Positions 45,276-54,203 of a stretch of DNA of 64,000 bases are shown in pieces (within the stretch, counting starts at the first letter, position 1; each line of letters opens with the position of its first letter). Source of the stretch: an uncultured Desulfobacterales bacterium (GTDB lineage: Bacteria; Desulfobacterota; Desulfobulbia; Desulfobulbales; Desulfocapsaceae); NCBI GenBank assembly GCA_937915545.1, contig CALGIJ010000017.1:62001-126000 (forward strand). The letters run 5' to 3'. Made by a program: the position numbers and the translations under genes. The notes under the pieces are model-generated. The model had not been told where the DNA came from, searched no databases, and saw nothing but the letters and a program-made list of their open reading frames with translations.

Positions 45276-46367
45276 TCAGGCCGGCTTGCTGGGACAGGCC
45301 TCGGCGGCGGCCGTCTTTTTCAGGGCGGCAGCGAAGTCGAGCATGCGCCTGATAGGGACCTGGGCGCGTCTGGCGAGGTCGGCGTCGACATGGACCTCGT
45401 TGTCGCCGACTTCCAGCACCCGGGCCAGGCTGTGCAGGGAGTTCATGCCCATCCACGGACAGTTGGCGCAGCTCTGGCATGTGGCGCCCTCGCCGACGGT
45501 TGGCGCCTCGAGAAAGACCTTGCCCGGCGCCACCTGGCGCATCTTGTTGAAGATTCCCTTGTCGGTGGCGACGATGAACTCCTGGTTGGGCAGAGAGGCG
45601 GCGGCCTTGATGAGCGCGGTGGTCGAGCCGACCACGTCGGCCTGGGCGATGACCGCGTCGGCCGACTCGGGGTGGACGAGCACCGCCGCCTCCGGGTGCA
45701 GGCGGCGCAGGCGCTCCAGGGCCACGGCGCGGAACTCTTCGTGGACGACGCAGGAACCGGGCCAGAAGAGCATGTCGGCGCCGCTCATCTTCTGCACATA
45801 GGCGCCGAGGTGACGGTCGGGTGCCCAGAGGATCTTCTTGCCCTGGCTGGCAAGGTGCTGCACGATGGCCAGGGCGATGCCCGAGGTGACAACCCAGTCG
45901 GCGCGGGCTTTGACCTCGGCGCTGGTGTTGGCGTAGACCACCACGGTATGGTCGGGATGCTGGTCGCAGAAGGCGGAAAAGAGCTCGTGGGGGCAGCCGT
46001 CGTCCAGCGAGCAACTGGCGTTGAGGTCGGGCATCAGCACCCGTTTCTCGTTATTGAGGATCTTCGACGTTTCCCCCATGAAGCGTACGCCGGCGACCAC
46101 CAGGGTGGAGGCGGGGTGGGTGGTGCCAAAGCGGGCCATCTCCAGGCTGTCGGCGACACAGCCGCCGGTTTCCTCGGCGAGGTCCTGGAGCAGCCCGTCG
46201 GTATAGTAGTGGGCGACGAGCACCGCGTCCTGTTGCCGCAGGAGGGCCTTGATGCGCTCCTTCATCTCGACGAGCTTCTCGCCTTCGAGGGGTGGCCACT
46301 TCGGATGGGGTGGGACATGGATATGAGGCAGGGTAATGGAAGCATGATGCTGGCTGGTGGTGCTCAT
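45276..46367 (-). CDS. nadA: quinolinate synthase A
   Basis: [4Fe-4S] enzyme condensing iminoaspartate and dihydroxyacetone phosphate in NAD synthesis. The 363 residues include LVAHYYTDGLLQDLAEETGG, FMGETSKILNNEKRVLMPD, and cluster cysteines in ASCSLDDGCP and CQSCANCPWMGMNSL. Neither nadB nor nadC is adjacent. Confidence 0.95.
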   Translation of the reverse strand: MSTTSQHHASITLPHIHVPPHPKWPPLEGEKLVEMKERIKALLRQQDAVLVAHYYTDGLLQDLAEETGGCVADSLEMARFGTTHPASTLVVAGVRFMGETSKILNNEKRVLMPDLNASCSLDDGCPHELFSAFCDQHPDHTVVVYANTSAEVKARADWVVTSGIALAIVQHLASQGKKILWAPDRHLGAYVQKMSGADMLFWPGSCVVHEEFRAVALERLRRLHPEAAVLVHPESADAVIAQADVVGSTTALIKAAASLPNQEFIVATDKGIFNKMRQVAPGKVFLEAPTVGEGATCQSCANCPWMGMNSLHSLARVLEVGDNEVHVDADLARRAQVPIRRMLDFAAALKKTAAAEACPSKPA

Positions 46368-46427
46368 CGGTATCGTCTCGCGGTGAAAAAAAGTGGGGAG
46401 CAGGGATGGGGACAGCCCCGGTAAGGC

Positions 46428-46859
46428 TCAGCTGGCAGGTGATGCAGGGCCTTGTCGCGGCGTGAAGAGCGCTCGCCTGTGGCCAAGCAGCAGTTCCACC
46501 AGGCGCCATGCCCGACGCTTGGCCAGGGTATCGCCTCTGATGGCCCCCATCTGCGTTTCTTCGATGAAGAGCAGGTAATCGACCACCTCGTGGCCGTCCT
46601 CGCTGGTCATGAGCAGGTCAAAGACATGGGGCAGATAGGGGTAATAGACATCACGGTGTTCCTCGTCGATGGACAGGCTGAGGGCATCCCAACTCGAGAA
46701 CAGCAGGTCATCCACCAGGGTGTAGAGGGCCCGCTCAGGCTCGGGCCGCCAGCGTGTCATGTGGCGAAAGGCCTGCTCCTGACTGTAGATGAGAAACTTC
46801 ACCGGCTTTGTGCCAGCGGAATCCTCGGTGGAAGGGCTGTCAACGTGGAGTTCTTTCAT
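46428..46859 (-). CDS. conserved-looking hypothetical protein
   Basis: I do not recognise the family. From the ATG at 46859 (MKELHVDSPSTED) it encodes 143 residues, soluble and acidic in the middle, with the block VDYLLFIEETQMGAIRGDTLAKRRAWRLVELLL. The frame continues to an ATG at 46913 and a TTG at 46955, and no Shine-Dalgarno decides between them. It lies between rsmA and nadA on the same strand, so it is probably co-transcribed with tsaD-rsmA and nadA. Confidence 0.6.
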   Translation of the reverse strand: MKELHVDSPSTEDSAGTKPVKFLIYSQEQAFRHMTRWRPEPERALYTLVDDLLFSSWDALSLSIDEEHRDVYYPYLPHVFDLLMTSEDGHEVVDYLLFIEETQMGAIRGDTLAKRRAWRLVELLLGHRRALFTPRQGPASPAS

Positions 46860-46991
46860 CTGTTCACTGCACAGGGGGTTAGCCTTGTCCGCAGACAACG
46901 GCCTGCCGAGCATGGCGGCATTCTGTTTAAGACCATATTTTATGCATAATTGCAAAGAAATGCCAATCTCGTTGTCAGCGGGGCAAGAGCT

Positions 46992-47909
46992 TCACCGGGC
47001 TACGAAGGATTCTTCGGCAAGGCTTCCGAGATGTCGTGCCAGGGCGATGAAGTCTTCTACGGTCAGACTTTCAGGGCGGGCCTGCGGGGAGATGGACAGA
47101 GTGGCAAGCACCATTTCCACCACCTGACGCGCTGCCCCTGCCGCGAGGCCGGGAGAGAGCTGCGGCATGACCCCAGAAAGCAGCGAGTTGGCGATGGTCT
47201 TGCGCCGTTGGTTGAAGGTGGCGCGCACCACCGTCTTGAGCAATGCCATCTCCTCGCCCTGCGGCATGTGCTGGTTCTGCGGCGAAGACGGCGGGAAGAA
47301 ATCGATGGCAATCACCACCGAGTCGATCTTCGGTCGTGGGTGGAACTCCCCCGGCTTGAGCAGCAGCAATTGGCGAACCGTCGCGCAGCAGGCCAGCAAC
47401 ACCGTCGGGACTCCGTATTCCTTGGTGCAGGGGCCGGCGGTGAGCCGGTCAGCAACCTCCTTCTGCACCATCACCACAGCCCGGTTGACATGGGGGGCAT
47501 TGTCGATGAGCTTGAAGAGGAAGGGGTTGGTGATCGAGTAGGGGAGGTTGGCGACGAGTAGGATCCTTCCCCCGCAGCGTTCGGCAAGTTGGGAGAAGTC
47601 GACGGCAAGGATATCTTCGTGGATGAGGGTGACGTTGTCCGGCAGATCCTGCCGCTCGTTGTGCATCCGCACGATACCGCGGTCGACCTCGTACCCATAG
47701 ACCTGACGCGCCGCCGCCGCGAGAGGCTGGGTAAGGGCGCCGAGGCCGACACCAACCTCGACGACGATATCGTCCGCGCCAACGCCGGAGGCATGGACGA
47801 TGGCCTGGGCGGTATGCCGATGGACGAGAAAGTTCTGCCCGAGGGCCTTTTTCGGTGCCAACTGGTGCCCCTGGAGCAGGCGCCTGGTGGTATCGCGGGT
47901 GCTGGTCAT
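46992..47909 (-). CDS. rsmA: 16S rRNA dimethyladenosine transferase
   Basis: KsgA-type enzyme that dimethylates two adjacent adenosines in the terminal helix of 16S rRNA. The 305-residue protein has KKALGQNFLVH, the SAM loop VVEVGVGLGALT, and NLPYSITNPFLF. A helical C-terminal domain with HPRPKIDSVV follows. It starts 18 bases after tsaD. Confidence 0.95.
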   Translation of the reverse strand: MTSTRDTTRRLLQGHQLAPKKALGQNFLVHRHTAQAIVHASGVGADDIVVEVGVGLGALTQPLAAAARQVYGYEVDRGIVRMHNERQDLPDNVTLIHEDILAVDFSQLAERCGGRILLVANLPYSITNPFLFKLIDNAPHVNRAVVMVQKEVADRLTAGPCTKEYGVPTVLLACCATVRQLLLLKPGEFHPRPKIDSVVIAIDFFPPSSPQNQHMPQGEEMALLKTVVRATFNQRRKTIANSLLSGVMPQLSPGLAAGAARQVVEMVLATLSISPQARPESLTVEDFIALARHLGSLAEESFVAR

Positions 47910-47927
47910 GAACGGTCTCCGAGTGGC

Positions 47928-48929
47928 TCAGCCGAGGGGGGAACGCGAGTAGACATCGATATCGCCCGCATCGGAGCCGAAGCGCGTAAACCTGTGCAGG
48001 CCGGCGAGGGCGATCATGGCGCCGTTGTCAGTGCAATACTGCGGCGGCGGGGCGATGAACTCCAGCCCTTCTTTCTGGCAGCGCGCGGCGAAGACCTCGC
48101 GCAGGCGGCGATTGGCGGAAACGCCGCCGCCCAGGACGACTGTTGTCACCTGCTGGCGCCGCACCGCCAGCACAGTCTTCTCCACCAGCACCTCCACCAC
48201 CGCCTCCTGGAACGAGGCGCAGACGTCGGCGAGGGCAATCTCGCCACCGGCCTGGCGCTGCTGGTTGAGCTGAGTAAAAACAGCCGTCTTCAGACCGCTG
48301 AAGCTGAAATCAAGCGAGCCCTCTTCCAGCCAGGCGCGGGGGAAGCGAAAGCGGCGGCCATCGCCATCGGCGGCGGCCTTGGCGACATGAGGGCCACCGG
48401 GGTAGCCGAGACCGAGGAGCTTGGCCACCTTGTCGAAGGCCTCGCCGGCGGCGTCGTCGCGGGTGCGGCCGAGGAGAGTGAAGTCATGCATGTCTCTGGC
48501 GAGAAAGAGCGACGAGGTGCCCCCGGAGACGATGAGCGCCACATAGGGAAAAGGTGGCCGAACCTCGCCGAGAAACACCGAGAGGATATGGCCGGCCATA
48601 TGGTCGACCCCCACCAGGGGGATGCCGGCGACATGGGCCAGGGCGCGGGCATAGGAAAAGCCGACGAGTAGCGAGCCGATCAAACCTGGCCCGCGGGTGA
48701 CGGCGATGAGATCGAGATCGGCCAGACTCGCCCCGGCCTCTTCCAGGGCCTTCTGCACCACCGGGACGATGGACTGCAGGTGGCGGCGCGAGGCGAGCTC
48801 GGGCACCACGCCGCCATAGGGGGCGTGCAGGGAATCCTGGCAGTTGAGGACGTTGGCGAGGATACGGTGATCGTCGAGGACCGCTGCCGAGGTATCGTCG
48901 CAGGAGCTCTCAATCCCGAGAATCAGCAT
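47928..48929 (-). CDS. tsaD: tRNA threonylcarbamoyladenosine synthesis protein TsaD
   Basis: Transfers threonylcarbamoyl to A37 of ANN-decoding tRNAs with TsaB/TsaE. The 333 residues show MLILGIESSCDDTSAA, the metal ligands in HMAGH, ALIVSGGTSSL and GGGVSANRRLR. I chose the ATG at 48929; the upstream frame to 49028 is not family-like. Divergent from moaA over 128 bases. Confidence 0.96.
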   Translation of the reverse strand: MLILGIESSCDDTSAAVLDDHRILANVLNCQDSLHAPYGGVVPELASRRHLQSIVPVVQKALEEAGASLADLDLIAVTRGPGLIGSLLVGFSYARALAHVAGIPLVGVDHMAGHILSVFLGEVRPPFPYVALIVSGGTSSLFLARDMHDFTLLGRTRDDAAGEAFDKVAKLLGLGYPGGPHVAKAAADGDGRRFRFPRAWLEEGSLDFSFSGLKTAVFTQLNQQRQAGGEIALADVCASFQEAVVEVLVEKTVLAVRRQQVTTVVLGGGVSANRRLREVFAARCQKEGLEFIAPPPQYCTDNGAMIALAGLHRFTRFGSDAGDIDVYSRSPLG

Positions 48930-49057
48930 GCGGAATCGACTTTTTGAGGTTGTATGTAATCGCTGGTGTGTTAATAGTGAGCGAGAAGAAATGTCGCACA
49001 CTATATAGATGGTGGCGGCGAAAGTCAATCTTCGCGCCGTCTCTCCGACTTGCGCCC

Positions 49058-50116
49058 ATGCATTCGCACATGACTAAAAACAACGTCTCCGTCACCCGGC
49101 TGGTCGATCAGTTCTCCCGCACCATCACCTACCTGCGCCTGTCGCTCACCGACCGCTGCAATCTGCGTTGCCTCTACTGCATGCCGCAGGAGGAAATCGA
49201 CCGCCACGACCAGGTCAAGACCGGCCGCTTTCTCGAACACAGTGAACTGCTCAGCTACGAGGAACTGTTGCGCGTGGTGCGCCTCGCCGTCTCCCTGGGG
49301 ATGAACAAGCTGCGGCTGACCGGCGGCGAGCCCCTGGTGCGCAAGGGGGTCCTCGACTTCATCCAGGCCCTGTTCCAGATCGACGGGTTGAGCGAGGTGC
49401 GTCTGACCACCAACGGCGTGCTGCTCGAAGAGTACGCTTCGCGCCTCTATCAGGCCGGGGTGCGGCAGCTCAACGTTTCCCTCGACACCCTCGAGGAGGA
49501 AAAGTTCGCCCGCATAACCGGCCGCAGCTACTTCGACAAAGTGTGGCGGGGGCTCTTGGCCGCCAAGGATCTCGGTTTCAAGATCAAAGTCAATGTCGTC
49601 GCCATGCGCGGCATCAACGACGACGAATTCGTCGATTTCGCCCGCCTCGCCCTGCGCGAGCCCTTCCAGGTACGCTTCATCGAGTTCATGCCGGTAGGCG
49701 AGAAGAGCTCCTGGGACCAGCAGCACTTCATCGGCAGCGACGAGATTATGGAGAAGATAGCCACCCTGGGAACCCTCACGCCCTTCAAGAAACGTCATGG
49801 CGAGGGGCCGGCGCGGATGTTCGAGCTCTCTGCGCCGGACGGGCACAAGGGGTCGGTGGGCTTCATCAGCCCGATCAGCCACCACTTCTGCGATCAGTGC
49901 AACCGCCTGCGGCTGACCTCGGAGGGCAGGCTGCGCGCCTGCCTGCTCAACGACCGCGAGACCGACCTCAAGCGCCTCCTGCGCGGCGGCGCCAGCGACG
50001 AAGAGCTGGTGGCGGAGATTCGCCAGACCATCCTCGACAAGCCGCAAGGCCACTCCCTGAACACGGCGGTGATACGGCAGCCCTGCAGTGGCCAGATGTC
50101 ACGAATCGGCGGCTAA
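49058..50116 (+). CDS. moaA: GTP 3',8-cyclase MoaA
   Basis: Radical-SAM enzyme for the first step of molybdenum-cofactor synthesis. It has the N-terminal cluster CNLRCLYC and the LTGGEPL, LTTNG and NVSLDTL segments. The second cluster cysteines are in CDQCNRLRLTSEGRLRACL, and the protein ends in the essential Gly-Gly. ATGs at 49058 and 49070 are both possible and neither has a strong ribosome site. The last 18 bases overlap convergent pheA. Confidence 0.95.
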   Translation: MHSHMTKNNVSVTRLVDQFSRTITYLRLSLTDRCNLRCLYCMPQEEIDRHDQVKTGRFLEHSELLSYEELLRVVRLAVSLGMNKLRLTGGEPLVRKGVLDFIQALFQIDGLSEVRLTTNGVLLEEYASRLYQAGVRQLNVSLDTLEEEKFARITGRSYFDKVWRGLLAAKDLGFKIKVNVVAMRGINDDEFVDFARLALREPFQVRFIEFMPVGEKSSWDQQHFIGSDEIMEKIATLGTLTPFKKRHGEGPARMFELSAPDGHKGSVGFISPISHHFCDQCNRLRLTSEGRLRACLLNDRETDLKRLLRGGASDEELVAEIRQTILDKPQGHSLNTAVIRQPCSGQMSRIGG

Positions 50117-51199
50117 ATCCTCGCTCTGCGGATAGGAGCCGAGCCACTCGTAGTAGGAGCACATCTCCCGCAGACGTTCGCAGCCCCTTGATATCCTCTC
50201 GTCCTCGATATGGCCGAGCATGTCGAGAAAGAAGAGGTATTTCCACTGCTTGCCCTTGATCGGCCTCGACTCGATCTTGGCGAGGTTGATATCTTCCTCG
50301 GAGAGCGCGGTGAGAATCTCGTTAAGCGAGCCGGGGCGATCCATGAGGCCGATGAGCAGTGAAGTGCGGTCGAGCCCGGAGCGTGACGGCGACTTCTTGC
50401 CGATGATGAGGAACCGGGTGGTATTGCCGCGGTAGTCCTCGATGCCCTGCACCACCACCTGCAATTGATAGGTGGTGATCGCCAGCGACGAGGCGATGGC
50501 CCCGATGTTGGGGTTGTTGGCGGCCATCTGCGCCGCCAGGCCGGTGGAGAACACCGGCAGGGTAGGGATGTTTGGCATATGCTTGCGCAGCCACTCGCGG
50601 CACTGCGCCAGGGGCTGGGCGTGGGAGGCGACGGTCTGGATATCCTCCATGTTGCCGCTTCGGCAGACGAGGTTGTGGCTGATCTCGAGCTGCACCTCGC
50701 CGCAGATCTGCACCTTGTACTTCATGAAGCAGTCGAGGGTGGAAAACACCGCCCCCTCGATGGAGTTCTCCACCGGGACGATGCCAAAGGTGGTGCGCCC
50801 CTTGTCGACCTCGGCGAAGACGTCGTCGATGGTCTCCATGGCCTTGTAATCGGCCGAGTGCCCGAAATACTTGACCCCGGCGAGATGGCTGAAGGTCGCC
50901 TCGGGGCCGAGGAAGGCCACCACCGCCTTGCGTTGCGAGAGGCGGCAGGTGGTGATGATTTCGTGGAAGATCGACTTGAGGGCGTCGCTGGGGAAGACCT
51001 CGGCGTTGTCCCGCAGCAGACGCTCGTAGATCTGCCGCTCGCGCAGCGGGTCCCACTTGGCGCGATGTTCCTCGCCTTTCTGCTTGCCTATCTCCTTGGC
51101 GCACGACAGCCGCTCCTTGAGCAGGGAGAGGATTTGGTTGTCGATACTGTCGATTTTCTCGCGACCGGCGGTGATGGCATTTTTCTGCGCCGCTTCCAT
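50099..51199 (-). CDS. pheA: bifunctional chorismate mutase / prephenate dehydratase (P-protein)
   Basis: Makes phenylpyruvate from chorismate. The 366 residues comprise a chorismate mutase domain (about 10-95, IDSIDNQILSLLKERL), a prephenate dehydratase domain (about 95-275, ending NTTRFLIIG) and an ACT domain (about 285-360) with the ESRP phenylalanine-binding motif. The ACT domain implies feedback inhibition by phenylalanine. Confidence 0.95.
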   Translation of the reverse strand: MEAAQKNAITAGREKIDSIDNQILSLLKERLSCAKEIGKQKGEEHRAKWDPLRERQIYERLLRDNAEVFPSDALKSIFHEIITTCRLSQRKAVVAFLGPEATFSHLAGVKYFGHSADYKAMETIDDVFAEVDKGRTTFGIVPVENSIEGAVFSTLDCFMKYKVQICGEVQLEISHNLVCRSGNMEDIQTVASHAQPLAQCREWLRKHMPNIPTLPVFSTGLAAQMAANNPNIGAIASSLAITTYQLQVVVQGIEDYRGNTTRFLIIGKKSPSRSGLDRTSLLIGLMDRPGSLNEILTALSEEDINLAKIESRPIKGKQWKYLFFLDMLGHIEDERISRGCERLREMCSYYEWLGSYPQSEDLAADS

Positions 51200-51300
51200 G
51201 CTGCTCCTTGCTATTTGTGCGGTGAAGGTGTTTTATGGGGGGGTTGTTTGCTATAAAGGGCCTAGAGTAGGCAAAAGTACAGAACGTGTCAAGGCGGAAA

Positions 51301-51343
51301 ACTCCGGGGCGGAGTAGCTCGACTGGGGTTCTTGCACCCCGGT
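51301..51343 (+). promoter_or_regulatory. two tandem stem-loops in the leader of the DUF39 gene
   Basis: ACTCCG-GGG-CGGAGT (51301-51315) is a perfect 6-base stem. ACTGGGGT (51322-51329) pairs with ACCCCGGT (51336-51343) through one wobble around a 6-base loop. They are 42-84 bases before the start codon. I do not recognise a known SAM or SAH riboswitch. Confidence 0.45.
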
Positions 51344-51384
51344 GAAGACCCTTGGCAGTGCCGCGAGAGAGGATTGTGCAAGCG

Positions 51385-52575
51385 ATGGGCGAGACCAGGA
51401 TAGCGAAGACCTACGAGGAAATCAACGCCAGGATCAAAGCTGGCGAGGCGGTGGTGGTCACTGCCGAGGAGATGGTCGACATCGTCGGCAAGGAAGGCCC
51501 GGAAGGGGCGGCCCGCAAGGTCGATGTGGTCACCACCGGCACCTTCGCGCCGATGTGTTCCTCGGGGATGTTCTTCAATTTCGGGCAGATGGTCCCGACC
51601 ATCAAGGCCTCCCGGGTGTGGATGAACAAGGTCCCTGCCTACGCTGGCCTGGCTGCCGTCGACGCCTATATCGGGGCCACCGAGCCCGCCGAGGACGACC
51701 CGCTCAACAAGATCTATCCCGGCGAGTTCCGCTATGGAGGCGGCCACGTCATTGAAGACCTGCTGCGCGGCAGAAAGGTGCTGCTCGAGGCCAAGGCCTA
51801 CGGCACCGACTGCTATGCGGCGCGCAAGATGAAAAAAGAGGTGGGTCTCGACGATCTGCCGTACGCATTGCTGTGCAACCCCCGCAACGGCTACCAGAAC
51901 TACAACTGCGCCGTCAATCTCTCCGAGCGGGCGGTCTATACTTATATGGGCATGCTCAAACCGAACTGCCGCAGTGCCAACTACTGCAGCGCCGGCGAAC
52001 TCAGCCCGCTGCTCAACGACCCCTACTACCACACCATCGGAGTAGGGACGAGGATCTTCCTCGGCGGCGCTTTCGGTTATGTCACCTGGCGGGGCACGCA
52101 GCATAACCCGAAAGCCCTGCGCGGCGACAACGGTGTGCCACGCAGGGCGGCGGGAACCCTCATGGTCCAGGGGGACGTCAAGGCGATGTCGGCGGAGTGG
52201 CTGCGCGGCGTCTCCATCCTCGGCTACGGCAGTTCCCTGGCGGTTGGCCTGGGCATTCCCATCCCCATACTCGATGCCGAAATGGCGCGTTACACCGGGG
52301 TCTCTGACAAGGAGATCTTCACCCAGGTGGTCGATTACGGCCACGACTACACCAATGGTATCGCTCGCAGCTATGGCGAGGTGAGCTACGCCCAGCTCAA
52401 GTCGGGGGAAATCGAGGTCAATGGCAAGAAAGTGGCTACGGCCCCGCTGTCCAGCGTCGTCAAGGCGCGGCAGATCGCTGAGCTTCTCAAGAAGAATATC
52501 AGCGAAGGGCGTTTCCTCCTCAACCGCCCCGCCGAGTTGTTGCCCGATGGCCGCTCCCCGGCGGAAGGGACTTGA
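51385..52575 (+). CDS. DUF39 homocysteine biosynthesis protein
   Basis: A 396-residue protein of the DUF39 family, which in methanogens and sulfate reducers makes homocysteine directly from aspartate semialdehyde and a sulfide-derived sulfur source. Recognisable segments are TGTFAPMCSSGMFFNFG, NYNCAVNLSERAVYTYMG and FGYVTWRGTQHNP, with several conserved-looking cysteines. I took the ATG at 51385; a GTG at 51376 is in frame and closer to the GAGAGAGG ribosome site. Its stop overlaps the larE-like start by four bases, implying a shared sulfur role. The usual ferredoxin/NIL-domain partner is not adjacent. Confidence 0.87.
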   Translation: MGETRIAKTYEEINARIKAGEAVVVTAEEMVDIVGKEGPEGAARKVDVVTTGTFAPMCSSGMFFNFGQMVPTIKASRVWMNKVPAYAGLAAVDAYIGATEPAEDDPLNKIYPGEFRYGGGHVIEDLLRGRKVLLEAKAYGTDCYAARKMKKEVGLDDLPYALLCNPRNGYQNYNCAVNLSERAVYTYMGMLKPNCRSANYCSAGELSPLLNDPYYHTIGVGTRIFLGGAFGYVTWRGTQHNPKALRGDNGVPRRAAGTLMVQGDVKAMSAEWLRGVSILGYGSSLAVGLGIPIPILDAEMARYTGVSDKEIFTQVVDYGHDYTNGIARSYGEVSYAQLKSGEIEVNGKKVATAPLSSVVKARQIAELLKKNISEGRFLLNRPAELLPDGRSPAEGT

Positions 52576-53366
52576 GCGATCTGGCCGGCAAATACCGGGA
52601 ACTGCGGGGGATTCTCCGTAACCTGGATACCATCGCCGTCGCCCTTTCGGGAGGCGTCGACTCGACCCTGCTGCTGCACACCGCCATCTCCACCCTGGGG
52701 ACATCGCGAGTGCTGGCCTGCCATATACGTACCGCTTTGCAGTCGCGGCGGACCGCCGCCGACCTCGCGGAAGTGTTGAGCCGTGATTTTCCCGCCAGCC
52801 TCGAGGTCCATTTTCTGGAATTGGCTCCGCTGACCTGGCCGGAGTTCATGGTCAACGACAGTAGTCGCTGTTATGTCTGCAAGCTCCGCATGTACGGTGC
52901 GCTCCTCGACTTCGCGCGAGGCCACGGCTTCACCGTATTGGCCGACGGTACCAACGACGACGACCTCCACCAGTTCCGCCCCGGGCTGCGCGCCATAGCG
53001 GAGTTGGGGGTGGTGACGCCGTTGGCCCAGGTTGGCCTTGGCAAGAGCGAGATACGGCAGCTGGCAAGAAGCCTTGGCCTCGGCAATCACGATCAGCCGG
53101 CCAATTCCTGTTTGGCGACCAGGGTGGCCACCGGACTGGCCATCTGTCGCGACGAGCTGGCTCGTGTGGAAGCGGCGGAGGAAGCACTCTGGGCCCTTGG
53201 TTTTTGGGGCTGCCGGGTGCGTCGCCACCCCGGCTACTATCTCATCGAGATCCGCGAAGGCGACTTTGCCAGCTTGATCGATCCCGCCCTCCGCCAGCTC
53301 ATCGACGAGAGACTGGCGCAAATACTCCCACTGCCGGCTATGCTTTCCCTGGCGGGCCGGAAATAA
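52572..53366 (+). CDS. larE: LarE-type ATP-dependent sulfur transferase
   Basis: A 264-residue PP-loop protein with SGGVDST, the NDSSRCYVCKLRMY segment and a cysteine in QPANSCLATRV at the position of the sacrificial cysteine of LarE. LarE donates sulfur while making the nickel-pincer cofactor of lactate racemase, but larA, larB and larC are absent here. TTG start inside the preceding stop (TTGA overlap). Because it is translationally coupled to the DUF39 protein, it may serve homocysteine synthesis instead. Confidence 0.82.
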   Translation: MSDLAGKYRELRGILRNLDTIAVALSGGVDSTLLLHTAISTLGTSRVLACHIRTALQSRRTAADLAEVLSRDFPASLEVHFLELAPLTWPEFMVNDSSRCYVCKLRMYGALLDFARGHGFTVLADGTNDDDLHQFRPGLRAIAELGVVTPLAQVGLGKSEIRQLARSLGLGNHDQPANSCLATRVATGLAICRDELARVEAAEEALWALGFWGCRVRRHPGYYLIEIREGDFASLIDPALRQLIDERLAQILPLPAMLSLAGRK

Positions 53367-53409
53367 GACGGGAAAAAGAGCAACGGAAGAAAAAGTCGGA
53401 AATTAGTGC

Positions 53410-53438
53410 TTGATTCTGATTTGCGATTCAATTATGGT
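53410..53438 (+). promoter_or_regulatory. candidate HU promoter
   Basis: TTGATT (53410-53415), 17 bases, TATGGT (53433-53438), in a distinctly AT-rich patch about 190 bases before the HU gene. The leader between promoter and gene has no obvious gene. Confidence 0.35.
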
Positions 53439-53629
53439 GCCCAGGTAAGGTCGAAAGAGCCTAAATCTAAAGGGTTGTGGGGTTTTTGCGGCACTCCGAA
53501 ATGCTCTTTCGGCCGGGATTTTTTCGACAATTGCAGCGCAAGTGAGATAAGCATCATCTTCAGGGGAAAGGGGGCAGCGCACGTTGCCCTGTATGACTTG
53601 CATTTCAAAGATTCATCAGGGAGGAATAC

Positions 53630-53902
53630 ATGAACAAGAAGGAACTGATCGAAAGTATCGCCGGAGCCGCCGACATCAGCAAGGCAGCCGCTGAGAAGGC
53701 CCTTAACGGAACGCTTGCCGCCATCGCCGAGAGCCTCAACAAGGGTGACAAAATCACTCTCGTCGGATTCGGTACGTTCTCCGTCTCCAAGCGCGATGCT
53801 CGTCAGGGAAGAAACCCGCAGACCGGCAAGACCATTAAGATTCCTGCGAAAAAGGTCGTCAAGTTCAAAGCTGGCAGCAAGCTGTCGGAGGCGATCAACT
53901 AA
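53630..53902 (+). CDS. hup: DNA-binding protein HU
   Basis: A 90-residue histone-like protein with the full HU/IHF fold: MNKKELIESIA, VGFGTFSVSKRDARQGRNPQTGK (the DNA-wrapping arm with its conserved proline), and a basic C-terminus. GGGAGG lies a few bases before the ATG. Sequence is of HU rather than IHF type. Transcription should end at the terminator at 54043-54083. Confidence 0.95.
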   Translation: MNKKELIESIAGAADISKAAAEKALNGTLAAIAESLNKGDKITLVGFGTFSVSKRDARQGRNPQTGKTIKIPAKKVVKFKAGSKLSEAIN

Positions 53903-54203
53903 GCTTCGATTCTGTTCTTGTTCGTGTAATGAAAAGCAACCGATTCCACCGCTGCCCAGGCCGGAGGGGACGAAGCAAGCGCTGACGGCGTAAGTGCAGC
54001 GAGCGAATCGAGACATTGCTTACCCTCATGATGAACAACCTGGCAAAAGGCCGTTTCCGTTACCGGAACGGCCTTTTGCTTTTCTTCGCCTCTGTCGTTG
54101 ACAGGCTGCCGCTGCGGCCGGTACTCTCTGCAGAGGGTTCGGCCAGTCGCCGCCAGGAGTGGCGAACGAGATGACCAAGCATAGAGGAGAACGAGTCAAA
54201 ACC
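53903..54203. other. 301-base gap between HU and FmdE genes
   Basis: No gene or structured RNA that I recognise, apart from the strong terminator at 54043-54083. The promoter for the FmdE gene should lie in 54085-54200; TTGACA at 54098-54103 is a possible -35, with no convincing -10 at the right distance. Confidence 0.5.
54043..54083 (+). terminator. Rho-independent terminator after HU
   Basis: GCAAAAGGCCGTTTCCG (54043-54059) pairs with CGGAACGGCCTTTTGC (54064-54079) with a single bulged T and a 4-base loop, followed by TTTTCTT. It is near-symmetrical with an A-run in the left arm. Confidence 0.85.

Noticed and set aside
53406..53633. 75-residue frame upstream of HU
   Set aside because: It overlaps the HU ribosome site and start, has no family resemblance, and occupies an AT-rich promoter-like region.
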